Shown here in pieces: positions 1 through 6,851 of a DNA stretch of 8,220 nucleotides (position 1 is the first letter of the stretch; each line of letters begins with the position of its first letter). The stretch spans positions 4,857 to 13,076 of the forward strand of contig JADFAP010000024.1 of the NCBI GenBank assembly GCA_015121965.1, given 5' to 3'. A model generated the notes under the pieces. It made no database searches and was not told the DNA's origin. It saw only the letters and a list, made by a program, of their open reading frames with translations. The position numbers were made by a program, and so were the translations under genes. This DNA is from Candidatus Acidifodinimicrobium mancum. Its GTDB lineage: Archaea > Nanobdellota > Nanobdellia > Parvarchaeales > Parvarchaeaceae.

Positions 1-248
1 CAGCCATTCTCAGCGTGCCTTGCCAGAGACCTGTTCTCGCCGTATAAGAATCTCAACTTTGACTTCCTTTCCTCTCCTTCTATCTTGCCAACCTTCATGA
101 AGACCGACTTTATGTGCTTATTATTCAGGATTACCCTCTTCGCAAATTCTACTGCCTGACTTCTCTTGACTTTTTCGCCGAAGTTGACCACAGCTATGTC
201 GCCGATAACATCAAAAGACCTATGAACTGGTACAGTTTTACTTTCCAT
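1..248 (-). CDS. trm5: Trm5-like tRNA (guanine37-N1)-methyltransferase, 5' part only
   Basis: The gene runs off the left edge of the window; 82 codons plus two bases are present. The translated start region reads MESKTVPVHRSFDVIGDIAV, and later come GKIEGEER and LYGENRSLARHAENG. These match the segment just before the catalytic domain of Met-10+/Trm5 proteins (a 'S-[FY]-D-[IV]-[IV]-G-D' strand and a 'GEN..l..hxENG' stretch). The family transfers methyl from S-adenosylmethionine to N1 of G37 in tRNA; archaeal relatives Trm5a and Taw2 act in wyosine synthesis. The start is fixed: an in-frame TAG lies at 282-284, and no ATG, GTG or TTG occurs between it and the ATG at 246-248. That leaves only about ten residues before the conserved strand, so the N-terminal D1 domain of Trm5b is absent. 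The gene begins 22 bases after leuS with no clear Shine-Dalgarno sequence and is probably co-transcribed with it. Trm5 fits better than Taw2 because of the FDVIGDIAVV and ENG patterns, but the catalytic domain is out of view. Confidence 0.78.
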   Translation of the reverse strand, partial: MESKTVPVHRSFDVIGDIAVVNFGEKVKRSQAVEFAKRVILNNKHIKSVFMKVGKIEGEERKSKLRFLYGENRSLARHAENG

Positions 249-270
249 AAACGATGAACTCTGCTGTTTT

Positions 271-2994
271 TCATTCCACTTCTATCTTCGGCTTTCCTGG
301 GATAGCCTTATCATCCGATGACTCCGAGACCTGCACCTTTACCTTGAAAAGCTTGCTGATATACCCTTCCGCTTCTTTCAGGACATTTAGCTCAGTCTCA
401 TAATCTCTGAGCTCGTCCGGCAACTTGTTTGGGTTCTTTATCAATTTCTTGACCAGTTCATCCCTTCCCATCTCCTTGTATATCTTACTTAGATCCCGGT
501 CTTCCTTCAGTCTCCCAACCACTTTGTTGTAAACCTCGAACTTTGCTCTATCAGCTACTCCTATCTTTATGCTCTTTAGCTGCAGCTTCAATATTTTTAT
601 CAAGTTCTTTATGTCGTCTACTGTCCTATTCAAAACTTCAAACTCCCGCTCCAGCGTGATATCCTGTTCTGTGTGCGCTGATTCTGGCCAGCTCTTGTAG
701 CTCTCAAGTAGTTCCTTGTTTCCCAGCTTTTCATTAATCTCCTCAGAAACGAAAGGGAATATCGGATGAATCATCTTCGATATTATCTCAAGGGCGGACT
801 TCAAGCTGCTTCTGCTGCTTCCTCTGAAGTCCAGGTAAAATCTTAATAAATCCGTAGACTGGAAGAACGCATTGAATACGGCGCTCCTATATCTAAAATG
901 CTCGTAATCGTATTCCACCTGCTTAAGGAGACCCATGAGCCTTGAGTGCAGATACTTATCCACAAGCTTGTCCTCTCCGGACATATCATTGTATGCTTCA
1001 ACGAGATCCAATAGAAATTCAATCCTGTCAACAAATCCCTTTACGTTGTCTATGTTCCACTCCGCATCATCCATTCCATTTGATGCTGATGCTATCAGTC
1101 TAGTAGCATCTGCGCCGAATGTTTCAACGGTTTGAGTGATTCCTTTCACGTTTCCCTTCGATTTACTCATCTTTAGCTTGTCTATAACCAGCCATCCATT
1201 TATTGACAGTCCCCTAGGCCAAAGATTTTTATCAAACATAGCGACATGGTTCATTATAAAGAAAGCAATATGATTCGGAATCAGCTCCTTCGCTGTCACT
1301 CTCATGTCAACAGGGTACCAATATTCGAATGATCTCTTCATCTCATTGACAATTTCAGGGTATTTACTCTTCGGCTTGGCGTTCAGGAATAGATAGTTGA
1401 AAAGGTCATCGTCTATATACTTTTCGTCCAGTTTTTCTATAAGGTCTGCTATCGTGTAGTAAGCCATGTAGATTGTTGAATCACTCAAAGGTTCTATCAA
1501 CCACTTCTTATCCCAAGGAAGGCTCGTGCCTAATCCCCCCGTCCTGGTGGCTGCCTTGTCCTCCATGTTCATGATCGCATTCACCAGCTGCAACCTTATC
1601 TCATCTGGATAGATATTCATGTGCTCTACGGCCTCTAATGACTTCCTCTTCAGATCCTCATCAGAATAGCGGATGAACCACTGATCCTCAACAATGTTTA
1701 CCACACCAACTGCTCCGCACCTGCAAACAACTCTCCCACTTGTCTCATAGAAAACGTCGTATGCACCGATCTCCTTTAGTTCGGATATCATCCTCTGTCT
1801 GCCTTCCTTCACACTCAAACCTGAAAGAAGCTTTGAGTTGCTGTTGAAAACACCTGAATTGTACTCAGATTGATAAACTTTCTTTGTAAGCCTCTCTAGA
1901 TGCTCTGCACTGGTCTTCGACGAAGCTGCATTCTCAATGTCTATGCTATCTTTTCCACTAACATCGATTATCTTCTTTGCTTCCCTATAAAATTTTGACC
2001 CACTCTTTTTCAGTCTGTTCCAGTATACGAAATCAAAGGGGGCGTGCATTGGAACGCTCATAACTATAGCTGTGTTGAGGTTATCATCCACGAAGTCTGC
2101 GTCTAGTATCGGCATAGCTTCATGATTGACCGGATTCTCAACGGTCTTTGAGATTATGCTCTTTATGTCAAAATCTTCCACTTTGTTTATCTTCTTCTGG
2201 TATTTTGACTTATCAACAAACTTATCCGATACTATCCATGTTTCACCGTCATTGAAGGTCACTTTTTTGTAGGGAATCTTACTATTAACCCATAGATTTG
2301 TAGCGCCCTCCAAAGTCTCGGGCCTTAATGTGGCTGCGGGGAGAATCAAATCTCCGAGCCTAAACTTGATTATTGTGAATTCGACTGGGCTTTCCCCCTC
2401 TCCTTCGAGCCTGTCGTGGTCGCCTAACGACGTATCCTCCCTCGGGCACCATATCACAGGGTGCTTCCCTTGCGCTATTAAGCCGAGCTCCCTAAGTCTC
2501 CTGAACTGCCATTCGACGAATTTCGAATAATTTTTGGTGTAGGATAAGGAGAAATTCTTGCTCCAGTCTATGGACATCCCTGCAGCATCAAAGTCCCCTC
2601 TTATACTCTTCGCAAAATAGTTTCCAAGGTAAAGCGGGTCCTCAGCGAATCTATCTATATCCTCCTGCGATACTTTGTACATCTTCAGTATCTTCATCAC
2701 GGCTTCCTCTCTATTCTTTATCCTCAGAGAGAAGCCAACCAACGGACCGCCTGTGAAGTGAAAGCCCTGCGGCCAAAGTACATTGTACCCTTTCATTCTC
2801 ATGAATCTTGCGTAAATGTCAGCCCTAGTCCAAGTGTAGAGATGTCCTAGGTGCAGGTACCCATCCGGGTACATGACTGGAACGGTGAGGAAAGCCTTTT
2901 TCTTCGATGTGTCTATCTTGCCATTGTAAATGCCGCTTTTCTCGTACGCCTTTCTCCACTTCTCATCCAATTTATCATGTATATATTTTGCCAT
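271..2994 (-). CDS. leuS: Leucyl-tRNA synthetase, archaeal type
   Basis: This cytoplasmic class Ia synthetase charges tRNA-Leu with leucine using ATP. The protein has 907 residues, slightly below the usual 930-970 of archaeal enzymes. The Rossmann fold carries the HIGH-type signature HLGH at 48-51, and the KMSKS loop is exact at 608-612. The CP1 editing insertion spans roughly 200-420, with TLRPET at 222-227 and the HAPFDF region at 317-322, whose Asp321 matches the position that anchors the amino group of mischarged substrates. A CRCG stretch at 424-427 and DQWFIRYSDEDL at 437-448 follow, as in archaeal enzymes, then a LGTSLPWD segment near 488-495. The helical anticodon-binding domain occupies about 670-790. 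The end, AIPGKPKIEVE, resembles that of Pyrococcus LeuRS, so the tRNA-binding C-terminal domain appears complete. The ATG at 2992-2994 sits about 25 bases from a TATA-like box, implying a leaderless mRNA. No defect is seen. Confidence 0.98.
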   Translation of the reverse strand: MAKYIHDKLDEKWRKAYEKSGIYNGKIDTSKKKAFLTVPVMYPDGYLHLGHLYTWTRADIYARFMRMKGYNVLWPQGFHFTGGPLVGFSLRIKNREEAVMKILKMYKVSQEDIDRFAEDPLYLGNYFAKSIRGDFDAAGMSIDWSKNFSLSYTKNYSKFVEWQFRRLRELGLIAQGKHPVIWCPREDTSLGDHDRLEGEGESPVEFTIIKFRLGDLILPAATLRPETLEGATNLWVNSKIPYKKVTFNDGETWIVSDKFVDKSKYQKKINKVEDFDIKSIISKTVENPVNHEAMPILDADFVDDNLNTAIVMSVPMHAPFDFVYWNRLKKSGSKFYREAKKIIDVSGKDSIDIENAASSKTSAEHLERLTKKVYQSEYNSGVFNSNSKLLSGLSVKEGRQRMISELKEIGAYDVFYETSGRVVCRCGAVGVVNIVEDQWFIRYSDEDLKRKSLEAVEHMNIYPDEIRLQLVNAIMNMEDKAATRTGGLGTSLPWDKKWLIEPLSDSTIYMAYYTIADLIEKLDEKYIDDDLFNYLFLNAKPKSKYPEIVNEMKRSFEYWYPVDMRVTAKELIPNHIAFFIMNHVAMFDKNLWPRGLSINGWLVIDKLKMSKSKGNVKGITQTVETFGADATRLIASASNGMDDAEWNIDNVKGFVDRIEFLLDLVEAYNDMSGEDKLVDKYLHSRLMGLLKQVEYDYEHFRYRSAVFNAFFQSTDLLRFYLDFRGSSRSSLKSALEIISKMIHPIFPFVSEEINEKLGNKELLESYKSWPESAHTEQDITLEREFEVLNRTVDDIKNLIKILKLQLKSIKIGVADRAKFEVYNKVVGRLKEDRDLSKIYKEMGRDELVKKLIKNPNKLPDELRDYETELNVLKEAEGYISKLFKVKVQVSESSDDKAIPGKPKIEVE

Positions 2995-3014
2995 AAGCTC
3001 TACTACTCATTTGG

Positions 3015-3024
3015 TATTTTTTAA
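3015..3024 (-). promoter_or_regulatory. TATA-like box of leuS
   Basis: On the minus strand this reads TTAAAAAATA. Its centre lies about 25 bases before the leuS ATG (2992-2994), the distance expected between an archaeal TATA box and the transcription start. Transcription would therefore begin at or very near the start codon, giving a leaderless message. No Shine-Dalgarno-like sequence is evident before the ATG. The call rests on sequence and spacing only; the region is AT-rich, so chance is possible. Confidence 0.5.
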
Positions 3025-3026
3025 CG

Positions 3027-3034
3027 TTTAAATA
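3027..3034 (+). promoter_or_regulatory. TATA-like box of the membrane-protein gene
   Basis: TTTAAATA is centred about 26 bases before the ATG at 3057-3059. That spacing predicts a transcript starting at this ATG, and so favours 3057 over the in-frame TTG at 3042 as the true start: the TTG would lie upstream of the predicted transcript. The box partly overlaps the right arm of the inverted repeat at 3012-3037. Confidence 0.5.
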
Positions 3035-3056
3035 CCATTATTTGCTTAATTTCTCT

Positions 3057-4028
3057 ATGAAATATCAGTCGCTGGTATTCCTAGCCGTTTTTTCGGCTAT
3101 TCTATTGGTGGGTGTTGTATATGCTGCTGGTTATGGTACTTCTAAGATTAGTCTAACTCAGTACTCTGTGAATATTTCACAGGGGGGAACAGCTACAGTT
3201 GGCTTTACCGTTTCACTTGCTACAGGATCCACATGGGGAACAAATGTAAACGTTGCTCCGTCTAACAGTTACATAACACTTTCCCCTAATCCATCGTACG
3301 GCGATCCTTCTTACAGCGGTAATATAGCGATAAGCGTTGCGAGCAATACTCCGCCGGGAGAATATACATTCAACATCTCAGCCACCGGAGACGACCCATC
3401 TACATCACCGGTTAGCTTGATTGTATACGTTTCAAAAGCAAGTTCAGTCTCTCCAGTTGTTACTACGCCGCCTACGACTACCACACCAACTACCTCCACC
3501 CCAATGAACTATTTCGATTACATTGTAGTTATATTCATCATTATCGTCATAGCGCTTCTTGCTTCGATATATGCACTTAAGAAAAAATTTGAAAGATATT
3601 CTAGAGTTACTATGCTGGTTTCGATCGTTATAAGCCTGGCTTCCGCTCTGTATCTTCTGATATATGATAGCCTACTTAGGACCGCGGGGATGCTTCATTA
3701 TGATATATTGATAGTCTTCTTCATAGGCACATTGATTTTGTCTTATTTAGCATACATGAACAAGAAGTCCAGGAGGACCGCAGAGCTGATATTAGGTTCA
3801 TTGTCGCTGCTGTTCGTGATCGCTATGTTCTTAGATGCATTGCTTGGGTTGCCGCTAACGTCGGTATCTAGCTCGATGAGCTATAGTATAAACTACCTAT
3901 TTGGCTTTGGTTCAGCCGGCACTGGCTCTACATTTGGAATTTCATTAGCCTTTAGTCTATTACTTCTATCTGTCACAGTTACTGGTATACTTGCACTTTA
4001 TTCTTACCTATACAAGAAAGGCAAGTGA
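3057..4028 (+). CDS. Exported membrane protein: beta-rich ectodomain, Thr/Pro linker, five membrane helices
   Basis: I do not recognise the family. From ATG 3057 there are 323 residues. An N-terminal signal peptide (MKYQS, then a hydrophobic run ending VYA-AG) would be cut near residue 23. Residues about 25-127 alternate short polar and hydrophobic stretches, with SPNPSYGDPSYSGNIAISV and PPGEYTFNISA resembling the 'xPxGxYxFxIxAxG' strand of Ig-like or NEAT-like archaeal surface domains. A Thr/Pro linker covers about 134-149. Five hydrophobic helices follow, near 153-174, 184-204, 214-233, 243-267 and 293-318. Positive clusters (KKKFER, NKKSRR, and KKGK at the end) fall on one side, so the ectodomain faces out and the C-terminus faces in. 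The ectodomain has only about six charged residues and two N-glycosylation sequons (NIS twice). An in-frame TTG at 3042 is a less likely start. The gene is divergent from leuS. Its role is unknown; surface anchoring, sensing or transport are all possible. Confidence 0.85.
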   Translation: MKYQSLVFLAVFSAILLVGVVYAAGYGTSKISLTQYSVNISQGGTATVGFTVSLATGSTWGTNVNVAPSNSYITLSPNPSYGDPSYSGNIAISVASNTPPGEYTFNISATGDDPSTSPVSLIVYVSKASSVSPVVTTPPTTTTPTTSTPMNYFDYIVVIFIIIVIALLASIYALKKKFERYSRVTMLVSIVISLASALYLLIYDSLLRTAGMLHYDILIVFFIGTLILSYLAYMNKKSRRTAELILGSLSLLFVIAMFLDALLGLPLTSVSSSMSYSINYLFGFGSAGTGSTFGISLAFSLLLLSVTVTGILALYSYLYKKGK

Positions 4029-4090
4029 ATCTATCATAGAATCATCTAGTCAGGATTATATCTCAGCAGAAATTTTCAAATAATACAATT

Positions 4091-4098
4091 ATTTATAA
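4091..4098 (+). promoter_or_regulatory. TATA-like box of proS
   Basis: ATTTATAA is centred about 25 bases before the proS ATG at 4119-4121, again the spacing for a leaderless transcript. It lies in the 90-base gap after the membrane-protein gene. This suggests proS has its own promoter and is not merely read through from upstream. The rest of the gap (4029-4090) shows no RNA gene or clear hairpin. Confidence 0.5.
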
Positions 4099-4118
4099 GA
4101 CAAAAAAGAAGATAGTTT

Positions 4119-5555
4119 ATGGCTGATAATATAAAGAATAAAAAAGAGAAGGATGTGATAAGCTGGTTCAACGAGGTGCTTCTCAAGGCGAAAGTCGTAG
4201 ATTTTTCAAGTATTAAGGGCTTCTCGGTTTACATGCCTTATGGATACAGAATGTGGGAAATGAGCCAGGAATACCTAGACAGAAAATTCAAGGAGCTTGG
4301 GGTGGAAAATGCTTACTTTCCGTCGCTTATACCTGAACATTTACTGGCAAAGGAAGAGAAGCACATAGAGCATTTCAGCGTCGAGGCGGCATGGGTCACT
4401 ATGGGTGGAGATAAAAAGCTCGACGAGAGGCTAGCAATAAGACCGACGTCAGAGACGATAATCTATGATAGCCTTTCTAACTGGATAAAGAGTTACAGGG
4501 ATCTGCCGATGATGCTGAATCAATGGGTAAATGTTGTGAGGTGGGAGACAAAGGAGACCCGCTTCTTCCTGAGAGGAAGAGAGTTTCTTTGGCAGGAAGG
4601 GCACTGTGCCTTCCGCACGGACAAGGAAGCCGATGAAAACGCACTGCAGATGATAAAAGTCTATAAGGAGTACATGGAGGAGATTATGGCGATGCCATCC
4701 TTCATTGGATTGAAAAGCGAAAGGGAGAAGTTTGCTGGCGCAGATAAAACCTACACAATGGAGGTCTTTCTTCCGGGCAACTATGCTTCACAAGTCGCAA
4801 CTTCGCATGATCTTGGAACAAATTTCTCAAAGCCATTTGAAATAAAATTTCTAAACGAGAAGAATGAGTGGGAGTACGTATACCAGACATCTTGGGGAAT
4901 AAGCACTAGAGCCATAGGAGTAATGGTGTTGGAGTTTGGAGACGACAAGGGGCTTGTTCTGCCACCAAGAGTTGCGCCGATACAGGTTGTTATCATCCCA
5001 ATCCTTGGGAGCAAGTCTGATGAGAAGATTTTTAGCGAGTCGAAGAAAATAGAAAAGGAGCTCCTAAAGCTTGGAGTTAGGGCAAAACTTGATGGTGACA
5101 AGGATTCTTCCCCAGGGTGGAAATTCAATGAGTATGAATTGAAGGGGGTACCCATGCGACTTGAGGTCGGGGAGAAAGAGCTGCAGAATGGAGAATTGAC
5201 CTATAAGGTGAGATTTGATGGAGAGAAAGGGACAATAAAACTGGACAAACTTGCTTCTATTTCCGAAAAGCTGAATTTGATTCAGTCAAAGATGTTAAAT
5301 GAGCAGAGAAAGAAGATAATGTCAAACATTAAAACAACTGACAACAAGGACGAGTTTGTAGCTGGGCTTAAGGAGAGAAAATACATATTTAAGGCACCAT
5401 GGTGCGGAAGCGAAAAATGCGAAGATAAGATAGAAGAGGAAACTAGCGCCAGCTCTAGGTTTATACCGCTGGACAAAGACGAGTTGATATCGGATAGGTG
5501 CATATACTGCGGTGAAAAAGCTAAATTCAACGCCTACTTTGCGCAGTCTTTTTGA
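4119..5555 (+). CDS. proS: Prolyl-tRNA synthetase, archaeal/eukaryotic type
   Basis: This class IIa synthetase charges tRNA-Pro with proline in the cytoplasm. At 478 residues it matches the short archaeal/eukaryotic form, which lacks the bacterial editing insertion. Visible parts in order are motif 1 (FPSLIPEHLL, 67-76), the TSE proline-binding loop (RPTSET, 108-113), motif 2 (RWETKETRFFLRGREF, 141-156, with QEGHCAF after), and motif 3 (WGISTRAIG to GLVLPPRVAP, 259-287, with Arg264). The anticodon-binding domain spans about 288-390 and includes PGWKFNEYELKGVPMR. A C-terminal zinc domain has Cys429, Cys434, Cys461 and Cys464. The last residue is Phe, where the Thermus enzyme of this class ends in Tyr whose carboxylate reaches the active site. 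The start is supported by a TATA-like box about 25 bases upstream. The downstream methyltransferase gene starts 3 bases after the stop and is likely co-transcribed. Confidence 0.98.
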   Translation: MADNIKNKKEKDVISWFNEVLLKAKVVDFSSIKGFSVYMPYGYRMWEMSQEYLDRKFKELGVENAYFPSLIPEHLLAKEEKHIEHFSVEAAWVTMGGDKKLDERLAIRPTSETIIYDSLSNWIKSYRDLPMMLNQWVNVVRWETKETRFFLRGREFLWQEGHCAFRTDKEADENALQMIKVYKEYMEEIMAMPSFIGLKSEREKFAGADKTYTMEVFLPGNYASQVATSHDLGTNFSKPFEIKFLNEKNEWEYVYQTSWGISTRAIGVMVLEFGDDKGLVLPPRVAPIQVVIIPILGSKSDEKIFSESKKIEKELLKLGVRAKLDGDKDSSPGWKFNEYELKGVPMRLEVGEKELQNGELTYKVRFDGEKGTIKLDKLASISEKLNLIQSKMLNEQRKKIMSNIKTTDNKDEFVAGLKERKYIFKAPWCGSEKCEDKIEEETSASSRFIPLDKDELISDRCIYCGEKAKFNAYFAQSF

Positions 5556-5558
5556 TTG

Positions 5559-6053
5559 ATGGAAGACGCAGTTGAGTATTACAACGCCATAGCGAAGAGC
5601 TATGAAAAATTATATAGAGACGAGCAGATAGGTAAGATAAAATTCATTCTAAAGCAGCTGAATATAAATAAGATAAAGACTGTACTGGATATAGGCGCAG
5701 GAACCGGCATACTTGAGGAGTTTCTGAGAGATAAAAAGATAGTAGCGGTTGAGCCGTCAAAACTTTCCGAAGAGATGGTTAGGAAGGGTTTAGAGAATGT
5801 GAAGGTAGTACGGCGTAATATAGAGGATATAAGTTTTGATGAAAGATTCGATCTTGTTGTGTGCTTAACAACGCTTCAAGACCTCAATGAGAGTAATAGA
5901 GAAGCCTGCATCAAAAAGGCCTTCGAATTCTGCAAAGAAGGTGGAACTATAGTAATTTCAGTGCTCAAGGCATCAAGAATCGACCTGTCCTACCTAAAGC
6001 CGTTTGCTACTGGGGAGGCTGAGAACGATATTATCTTCTTCTTCAATAAATAG
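5559..6053 (+). CDS. Small class I SAM-dependent methyltransferase, substrate unknown
   Basis: This is a 164-residue protein with the Rossmann-like methyltransferase fold. Motif I is TVLDIGAGTGIL (41-52). An acidic residue ends strand 2 in IVAVEPS (Glu65), expected to hold the ribose of S-adenosylmethionine. DLVVCLTTLQDL (98-109) follows at the motif IV position, then a GGTIVISV strand near 128-135. The N-terminal helix AVEYYNAIAKSYEKLY resembles the cap of UbiE/Methyltransf_11-type enzymes. There is no extra substrate domain, so the acceptor (protein, small molecule or RNA) cannot be told. The ATG at 5559 is preferred; an in-frame TTG at 5556 directly abuts the proS stop and would add one residue. 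Close spacing suggests translational coupling to proS. It ends one base before the convergent gene. The fold assignment is firm, the function open. Confidence 0.9.
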   Translation: MEDAVEYYNAIAKSYEKLYRDEQIGKIKFILKQLNINKIKTVLDIGAGTGILEEFLRDKKIVAVEPSKLSEEMVRKGLENVKVVRRNIEDISFDERFDLVVCLTTLQDLNESNREACIKKAFEFCKEGGTIVISVLKASRIDLSYLKPFATGEAENDIIFFFNK

Positions 6054-6054
6054 T

Positions 6055-6768
6055 CTAAACGAACATCCCATCGAAGGGTTGTGAAATACGTTTTTTGCGT
6101 TCTTCCACCTTCGGCTCTCCTTCTACCAAGAGCTTGTCGTGGTATTCTCTTAGCAACTGTATGAAAGTAACAAGCCCCAAGTTATAATCTATCGGTATAG
6201 GCTCATTTTCCTCGTTATCGGGGTTGTACCTGTATAACTTTTTGTTCGTCAACTTATTGCCGCTGAAAACTTGCTTTAAGGTGATTATCATCTCATCTTT
6301 ACCACTCAATCTTATACTTGATACTTTCTGGCTAAAATGAGGGTCGTATCGCCAGTAAAAACTATTAGCCCTCACAGTCTCGCTTAGTTCATACCCGCTC
6401 AGATCTACCGTAGAATCCTTGGTTTTTATGGTGAAGTCATTTATAGGGGGTTTCTGCCCGTCTCCATCTGCGCCGGGTACGTACAATTCTCCTTCTATTT
6501 TGTAAGCTTCATTCAATTTGCTTGCCTCTTCTGACTTCAAAAGACCTATCTCAAGGACTCTATCAAGATTGTATTCCGCCTTATCAACCGCCTCCGAATC
6601 CGTCGGAAGCATCAAAATCTCATACTTACCTTTCAAGGAATCCCATCGGAAATTTTCATAAGCCTGTTTAATCCTGTAGCGAGGATCATCTAAACGTTTC
6701 ATAAGTACATATTTATCTGACTTAGTGATTAAACCGTCATTTATCAGATTACTTAATTCTTCAAGCAT
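6055..6768 (-). CDS. Hypothetical soluble protein, 237 residues, family not recognised
   Basis: I cannot place this protein. It is hydrophilic and charged, with no signal peptide or membrane helix, so it is probably cytoplasmic. The N-terminal part (1-95) looks helical and contains two similar stretches, LSNLINDGLITKSDKYVL (5-22) and LDRVLEIGLLKSEEASKL (68-85). Both follow an 'L..L...GL[IL].k' pattern seen in short helical-hairpin motifs such as SHOCT. Residues about 98-112 form a Gly/Pro/Asp-rich loop. The middle (112-195) is likely beta-rich, with FTIKTKDSTVDLSGYEL, IRLSGKDEMIITLKQVF and KKLYRYNPDNEE. A helix (196-215) and a basic tail ending PFDGMFV close it. There are no cysteines and no obvious catalytic motif. 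It is a clean, full-length reading frame with its own TATA-like box, divergent from tfb, and its stop is one base from the methyltransferase stop on the other strand. It is probably a lineage-restricted gene. Confidence 0.8.
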   Translation of the reverse strand: MLEELSNLINDGLITKSDKYVLMKRLDDPRYRIKQAYENFRWDSLKGKYEILMLPTDSEAVDKAEYNLDRVLEIGLLKSEEASKLNEAYKIEGELYVPGADGDGQKPPINDFTIKTKDSTVDLSGYELSETVRANSFYWRYDPHFSQKVSSIRLSGKDEMIITLKQVFSGNKLTNKKLYRYNPDNEENEPIPIDYNLGLVTFIQLLREYHDKLLVEGEPKVEERKKRISQPFDGMFV

Positions 6769-6797
6769 ATCCTAATAATATATTTAGATGAGAGAGG

Positions 6798-6805
6798 AAT
6801 ATAAA
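6798..6805 (-). promoter_or_regulatory. TATA-like box of the 237-residue protein gene
   Basis: On the minus strand this reads TTTATATT, centred about 33 bases before the ATG at 6766-6768, which predicts a leader of only a few bases. It lies in the 126-base spacer shared with tfb. A second AT-rich stretch (6777-6786) is too close to the start to serve as the main box. Confidence 0.4.
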
Positions 6806-6851
6806 TCTAATGACTGGTTTCGTGCATAAAAATGAGGCAAAAATTCAAAAC

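Larger units (their letters stand above)
3012..3037. repeat. Perfect 8-base inverted repeat in the divergent promoter
   Basis: TGGTATTT at 3012-3019 and AAATACCA at 3030-3037 are exact reverse complements separated by 10 bases. The arms overlap the TATA-like boxes of both leuS (minus) and the membrane-protein gene (plus). This may simply be two outward-facing promoters with matching core elements, or it may be an operator for a dimeric regulator. The sequence alone cannot decide between these. Confidence 0.6.

Noticed and set aside
2330..2530. Plus-strand open frame opposite leuS
   Set aside because: It is a shadow of the leuS editing region, low in complexity and Ser/Pro-rich. Similar short frames at 843-1034 and 935-1135 were rejected for the same reason.
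3042..3056. In-frame TTG as the start of the membrane protein
   Set aside because: The TATA-like box at 3027-3034 is only about 12 bases away, so the TTG would fall upstream of the transcript; ATG 3057 also gives a cleaner signal peptide.
3311..3499. Minus-strand open frame within the membrane-protein gene
   Set aside because: Its Val/Gly-rich beginning is the complement of the Thr/Pro linker codons; there is no independent support.
4029..4118. Possible small RNA in the 90-base gap before proS
   Set aside because: No tRNA T-loop, no paired C (RTGATGA) and D (CTGA) boxes and no stable hairpin could be seen; only a TATA-like box is supported.
4781..5155. 124-codon open frame on the minus strand inside proS
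   Set aside because: It lies wholly within a confidently identified gene on the other strand, its product is Ser/Pro/Phe-rich with no domain pattern, and no promoter precedes it.
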